This document shows, one piece after another, positions 59,176 through 64,000 of a DNA stretch of 64,000 bases. The notes beneath the pieces are model-generated. The model ran no database searches. It had not been told where the DNA came from and saw only the letters and a list, made by a program, of their open reading frames with translations. Both the position numbers and the translations under genes were made by a program. The stretch lies in contig NC_090796.1 in NCBI RefSeq assembly GCF_040054535.1, positions 15,341,501-15,405,500 on the forward strand. The letters are read 5' to 3'. The number at the start of each line of letters is the position of its first letter. Position 1 is the stretch's first letter. This stretch comes from Antennarius striatus (Eukaryota; Chordata; Actinopteri; Lophiiformes; Antennariidae).

Positions 59176-62100
59176 CTGCGAACACACAACAACAAACATC
59201 AACAACAACAACAACATTCAGGTGTCAATCATAGATGAGGCGCGCTTCACCCCCCCCCCCCCAAGGGAAACAAACATGTCTACTGTTTTATTCATCATCT
59301 GACAGGAAGCAGCTGTTGGACAAATCAGCGGCGAGCATCACGGTTATTTAATGGTTTAAATAATGAAGCTGTGCATATTTAAATGTTTGAATCCCTCCTC
59401 TGCGAAGCAACAGAAATCATGAAAGGTGTCAAGAAAAAAAATGTGGGCATTGATTTTACGGTCGCCGGGGCTGTCGTTAGCGAGGCGGCCTGTTGTCAAT
59501 AGCGTCTGCCTCTGATTGCCGGGAAGCTTGACAATATTGACGGAGCGTCTCACTTCCCACATGTCAGCCCATCACTGTCTCCACCCGTCTCTGCCTTTTC
59601 TCCTACACACACATAAACAAACGCTCCATCTTCGTGTGAGACTGGGATGGAAATAGCCCCCCGCCCCCATCCTGTGGTCAATGCCACCTGAAACGGAATG
59701 TCACATCCACTATTCACCGCGGTGAAGAGAGGCCTCGGAAAACTGGGAGCTCAGATAAATCTGAGAGTGAGTGACGAGCGGCCGCCAGGAATCTGAGCTG
59801 TGAAAGCCTGAGTCAGCGTTAAGCAGCTGCTTTGTAGTCGACGGCGACAACGGACGAGGTGGACGGCGGCCAGATCTCTGCAACACCGGGGGGGGTGGGG
59901 GGGGAGATGACAGCAGGGAGGAGGGAGGAGCAGGGGAACAGAGGAGGTTACAGACAACAGGAGGAGTCAGGAGTACCGATAACGTAAGGTTTAGGTTTAG
60001 GATTAAGATTAGGGTTAGGGGTACTGGGTTAGGGACTAGGGTTAGAGTTAGGAATTGGATTAGGTTTAGGGGTTACAGTTAGTTTAGGATTAAGATTTGG
60101 TTTAGGGTTTAGAATTAGGATTTAGATTAGGGTTAAACTTCGGGTTAGGTACCGGGTTAGGGTTAGGAATAGGATTAGGTCTAGGGGTTAGGGTTAAATT
60201 TAGGATTAGGGTTCGATTAAGGGTTTAGGGTTCGGATTAAGATTAGGGTCATGGTTAGGGTTAGCAGTACCAGGTTAGGGTTAGGGGTTTGGGATGGAAT
60301 CACCCACAGTGGGATGGAATCACAGAGAATTACCCCATAGGTCATGGGTGTGGCAGAAATACTGCCTACTGCTCCCCGATGGGCAGGTTTGGACAGAAAT
60401 TTGAAGGCCTGCTGGATTCTTTTGTCTGAACCATAATTTATCTACTGATGACGTGACGAGCGGCGCCCCGATTCCCAGATAGCTCCCCAGATAAAGGGAG
60501 GGGATCAAAAGATGGAGTCAGCTTCCCGCTACTCGCCGACAGACTCCGGGCGGAGCGGATGAGGGGATTCACAGGTGATTAGCAGCAGACAAACCTCTAC
60601 TCGCTCCTCTTTCATCTGCAGAGAGTCTCGGATGACTCTGCAGCAGTCGGCTGGATGCGCGGAGTTTAATTTGCAGCATCGCTCTGGAGGAGCTGGAGTC
60701 GGCTGTCAGGAGGGGGATGCTCAGCATCAGCACCAAAACTCACGTCCTACAAAACCAGCAGCTTGATGCCAGCATCAGGCTATGAAATATAGATTCGACT
60801 TCATTCACTTCATCCGTTGTGATTTCTCTTCTCGGACATAAAAAACACCAAAGAGCCCTGAACCATCACCATAAATATTATTCTGATTAAAATGAAAGTG
60901 AAACCCTCTCATCCTTTCACGTCGCTTCTCCGTAGTGAAGATCGTCGCTCCCAGTCTTTCTCTCACATTCCTCAAGGAGACCGTCGAGGTTTATTTTGTT
61001 GTCGGTTGCTTTTTAACATTTCGGCTCCACTCATGGGTCGTAAACTTTTATGGAGGAAAGATCCAAACTATATGGGTTTTTTATTAGGGCTGTGATACGA
61101 CCTATTCCCGCTCTGAGCCTTCTTTATTATTTTTTGGGCCGCCGTTCCCGCCGTCCGACGACTGAACGCATGAGGAACCCAATAAAACCAGGAAGACCTG
61201 GAAGAGCAGGTACCCTCCTTATGAATAGGAATGTCACATCAGCTTTAGCAGGGCTGTTGATATTGTACCTGCACATTATCTACATTTGGTTTTAATTGCA
61301 CAATAAATCACCCAGGCAGGAAAAAAAACTGCAAACACAGCTCTGAAAAATGACTTTGACTTCATTTGTCAACACGATTATTCCAGAGGCAACAAAACAA
61401 ATTAATTCTCTTGAAGATCCGGATCCAAGAATTTGTTTTTCTGTCAAGATATCAAGAAATTTTTCTAATTTTATCTTAATATCACACAATACACCAAAAA
61501 AATTGAAAGAAGGATGTGTTAGACGTGAAGGGCTTAATTCTAAGGTGGATTAATAATTTAATAATTTATAAATAGTGTTTGTCTTGAATTTCTAATCTAT
61601 AATGATGCTAAAAAAATAAAAAGTAAAAATAAAAACCCAATGATTTCCATATTGTGCAAATCCAGCTAAATAAGCAACAACAAACACCCTTGCTGGGGTC
61701 ATGTGACACAACCTTTTATGGTGCTGAACACAGCAGACCACCACCTGCTGGTTTGGAGTGGTATCGCCGCTTAATGCAGAATATAGGGGGACCTGATTGC
61801 GGCCTTTGCGGTGCGTTCAAGTCCAGCTTTTTGTGCCAGTTATTTCAAACTATCTGGGGTTTGAACAAGATGTTTCTGCAGTATTACGGGTTCATCTTAT
61901 AGATGCAGGGAATCCTGGGTGGAAAGTGAGCATCAACAACATCCTAACCTTTAACTAATCCGATGTATACTTTGAGAGATAACGAACTTTGTTTTACCGA
62001 TGGTTCCCATAGAAACGCGGTGCAGTTTCAGACGTGCAGTTTTTCTCATTACTCCCATGTTCAGTATTTATGAGCCCCTCGGAGTCAAACACGTCCCTCA

Positions 62101-64000
62101 CACACAGTAATCATATAGGACGCCTACGTACCGAAAATGAAATCCTCACCCCAGAGTTCATTTGCATTAAAGATCAAACGTGTTTTCACCTTTCCCGCTG
62201 GAGAAGCTGGTTTTAAATCCTCCTGTAATCATGAGAGCAGGGGCGACGGGACTCCGCCGGGCCTACCACCGATCCCCCTGACATTTTTATTGCGTCGCAA
62301 TCAAAGACATGAGCTGCTTTCTCGTCACGCGATCGGCGTCCTCCCCGTTGGACAAGGTCTCCCATCAAAGCTGCTGCCGCGTGTGTTACATCAAATTTTT
62401 ATCAAGAGAGTGCAATTAATAAAGCACTTTAGTGATTCTGATGAAAAAAAAAAAAAAAGCGCTACCGGTGTGCCAAGAAGTAGTAGCGCCCGACTGAAAC
62501 CAAAAGTCTTAAAAGCGTGAGAGAGATGAGCTCATCTGACAGCTTTAAGTAAATTACTTTCAACTGGATTTGCAATTACTGTCATCGTAGCAGACTCTCT
62601 GATGCCCTGAGGTTTAATTGGTGGTCGCTGTGTGAAAAGTCTGCAGCCATTACACAACTACAGTGGAAAATGATTTACTTATGATTAAAGAAAACGCAAC
62701 ACAAGTTGACCTCTAATTCTTTTCCTAAGTGCAGCTCTCAGCATAAAAGGAAGTTATTTCCTCTAAAAGCTGAATAAATGAATTTATCTGCTCAAATGAA
62801 GGATGGCAAGGTCAAACATGGGAGGCCTGATGGGAAGACGAAGCAGCTGGCGCGTCTTAAAAAGGACTCTGCTGAGCTGATGTCTCTATCATACTTTTTT
62901 GGGGGGTATTTTTTTTATTCTAGCGAGGGGGCCAGCAGGTACTCCACGCCACGCCGGAGTTTCTGCTGTCTCCTTTAATTTGCAATGAAGAGCACCCCGA
63001 TCAATTAGGACTGCAGAATTAGTCCCAGTGGGAGCCGGGATGCGGATGAAATCAATGCAATTCAAATGAGCATCGCCCACGCTGCAGCGGGAGAGGCTTT
63101 ATCACCAGCCTGCATTAGTTACTCCTCCTGGGGAGGGAACAGACGACAGGGAGAACATCTGGAGCACCTCACATCTGTCCAGCTTTGATGTTAGCAGGCG
63201 GGCGTGGCGCTCCCGTCGACCTTGCAGCAGGATGGGCACGCCCCATTGGCTACGAGATGCACGCACAGCGCCGGTCGTTACATGACCTGAGGGACGGATC
63301 AATAATGATCCCCATCACCCCCCTCCGGCAAAGACGGGTTAGCATTAGGCTAGCTTTGATTTGCAGCCCAGTCATGTGATTTGACAGATTTTCATAAATC
63401 GCGATGTCTGGATGTAAATAAATTTATGGATTCGAGGATGTTTCAGAAATGAATGTTTTTCTAAATTATGCAAAAAAACTAATTAATTGATTCCCGAGCG
63501 AGGCATGCGGGACATTGACTGATGATTCCAGTTTTTTTCAATAAATACTCATATTTTCTGTATTAGGATAAATTTTAAAAAAACAAAAAAACTTTTCACT
63601 TTGTCTGCTGTTTCATATCAGGCTAGCAAATGCTTATTTACACATCAAACAGCTAGCATTCTTTTGGAATCATGGCTTTTGGATATGTAGATGTAAAAAC
63701 AAAAGCAAAACAATCAGCTGAAAGACACTAAATTGCTCTGAATATTGAGGTAAATGACAAGGTTCACATTGAAGTAAACATGTGAGCCTGTGTTTATGTG
63801 AAAATACTGATTCTAATGGTTTAAAGATGAGATTAGCGTAAATGTCAGATCCAGCGCCCCCTACTGGCAGATATCTTCCAACGCTTGTCTGAATATTCTT
63901 CTACAATTTTTTTTAGATGCCACATAATATGTTTTATGCTCTGACATTTATAAATATTTGCATAGATATGGCTTAAAATTTCCCTCGAATGTAAAAATAC
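59176..64000 (-). other. 5' intron of spock2, continuing off the window
   Basis: The exon at 59175 begins in the middle of a codon after a clear acceptor (GTTCGCAG), so this stretch must be intron leading to upstream exons. I searched for the expected upstream block (the QWLSS and KHWNRFRD type motifs) and did not find it. The stretch holds a telomere-like tract (59984-60290) and otherwise no recognisable gene. Confidence 0.6.
59984..60290. repeat. Second degenerate telomere-like tract
   Basis: About 300 bases of imperfect TTAGGG-related units (GGGTTAGGG, GGATTAAGATTAGG) lie in the large spock2 5' intron. They are G-rich on the plus strand, the same orientation as the tract at 53483-53760, 6.2 kb away. 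Confidence 0.85.

Noticed and set aside
1-64000. Retroviral, LTR, Polinton or toxin-like fossils
   Set aside because: I looked for protease, polymerase, integrase, capsid and toxin-like motifs on both strands and recognised none. The visible mobile DNA is plain DNA-transposon or dispersed-repeat material.

Overview
The window is vertebrate nuclear DNA, and the gene structures and repeats point to a ray-finned (teleost) fish. It carries six intact or near-intact multi-exon protein genes. These are, in order, paladin (pald1, minus), a nodal-related TGF-beta ligand (plus), lrrc20 (plus), a SAR1 GTPase (minus), inorganic pyrophosphatase ppa1 (minus), and the 3' two thirds of testican-2 (spock2, minus, continuing beyond the right edge). 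A tRNA-Glu(CTC) gene lies between sar1 and ppa1. I rebuilt every coding exon by hand from reading frame, splice signals and remembered vertebrate homologues. In each gene the exon lengths sum to a whole number of codons: 871 aa for paladin, 388 for nodal, 174 for LRRC20, 198 for SAR1, 288 for PPA1, and 336 visible for testican-2. The species cannot be named from the sequence.

Layout. 1-3850 holds no recognisable gene. 3928-28231 is the paladin coding region: 17 closely packed exons in the upstream part (20.3-28.2 kb) and two 3' exons isolated by introns of 11.3 and 4.8 kb. 28.3-35.9 kb is the divergent paladin/nodal 5' region, with a CpG-rich candidate promoter near 34.2-34.7 kb. 35.9-38.3 kb is nodal, with a TATA promoter and a FoxH1/SMAD motif cluster in intron 1. 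39.8-41.6 kb is lrrc20, behind a triple CCAAT-box promoter. 44.1-45.8 kb is sar1, 46.2 kb the tRNA, 47.0-49.7 kb ppa1, and 50.9-59.2 kb spock2. The remainder to 64 kb is a large 5' intron of spock2.

The gene set matches the human 10q22 neighbourhood (SAR1A, PPA1, LRRC20, NODAL, PALD1, and further away SPOCK2), so this is a conserved syntenic block with internal rearrangement. The genes do not form one pathway. Nodal is a mesendoderm and left-right morphogen, paladin a phosphatase-fold signalling protein, SAR1 a COPII GTPase, PPA1 a housekeeping pyrophosphatase, and testican-2 an extracellular proteoglycan. The only sign of linked regulation is the divergent nodal/paladin arrangement.

Mobile DNA is modest: a few degenerate non-autonomous DNA transposons with visible terminal inverted repeats, teleost-type dispersed repeats, microsatellites, and two degenerate telomere-like (TTAGGG-type) tracts in spock2 introns. 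I recognise no retroviral, Polinton or toxin-like fossil, no CRISPR array, and no clearly new genetic system. The most useful observations are the nodal intron-1 motif cluster, a GC-AG intron in spock2, two short stop-free introns that could be read through in frame, and the telomere-like tracts.
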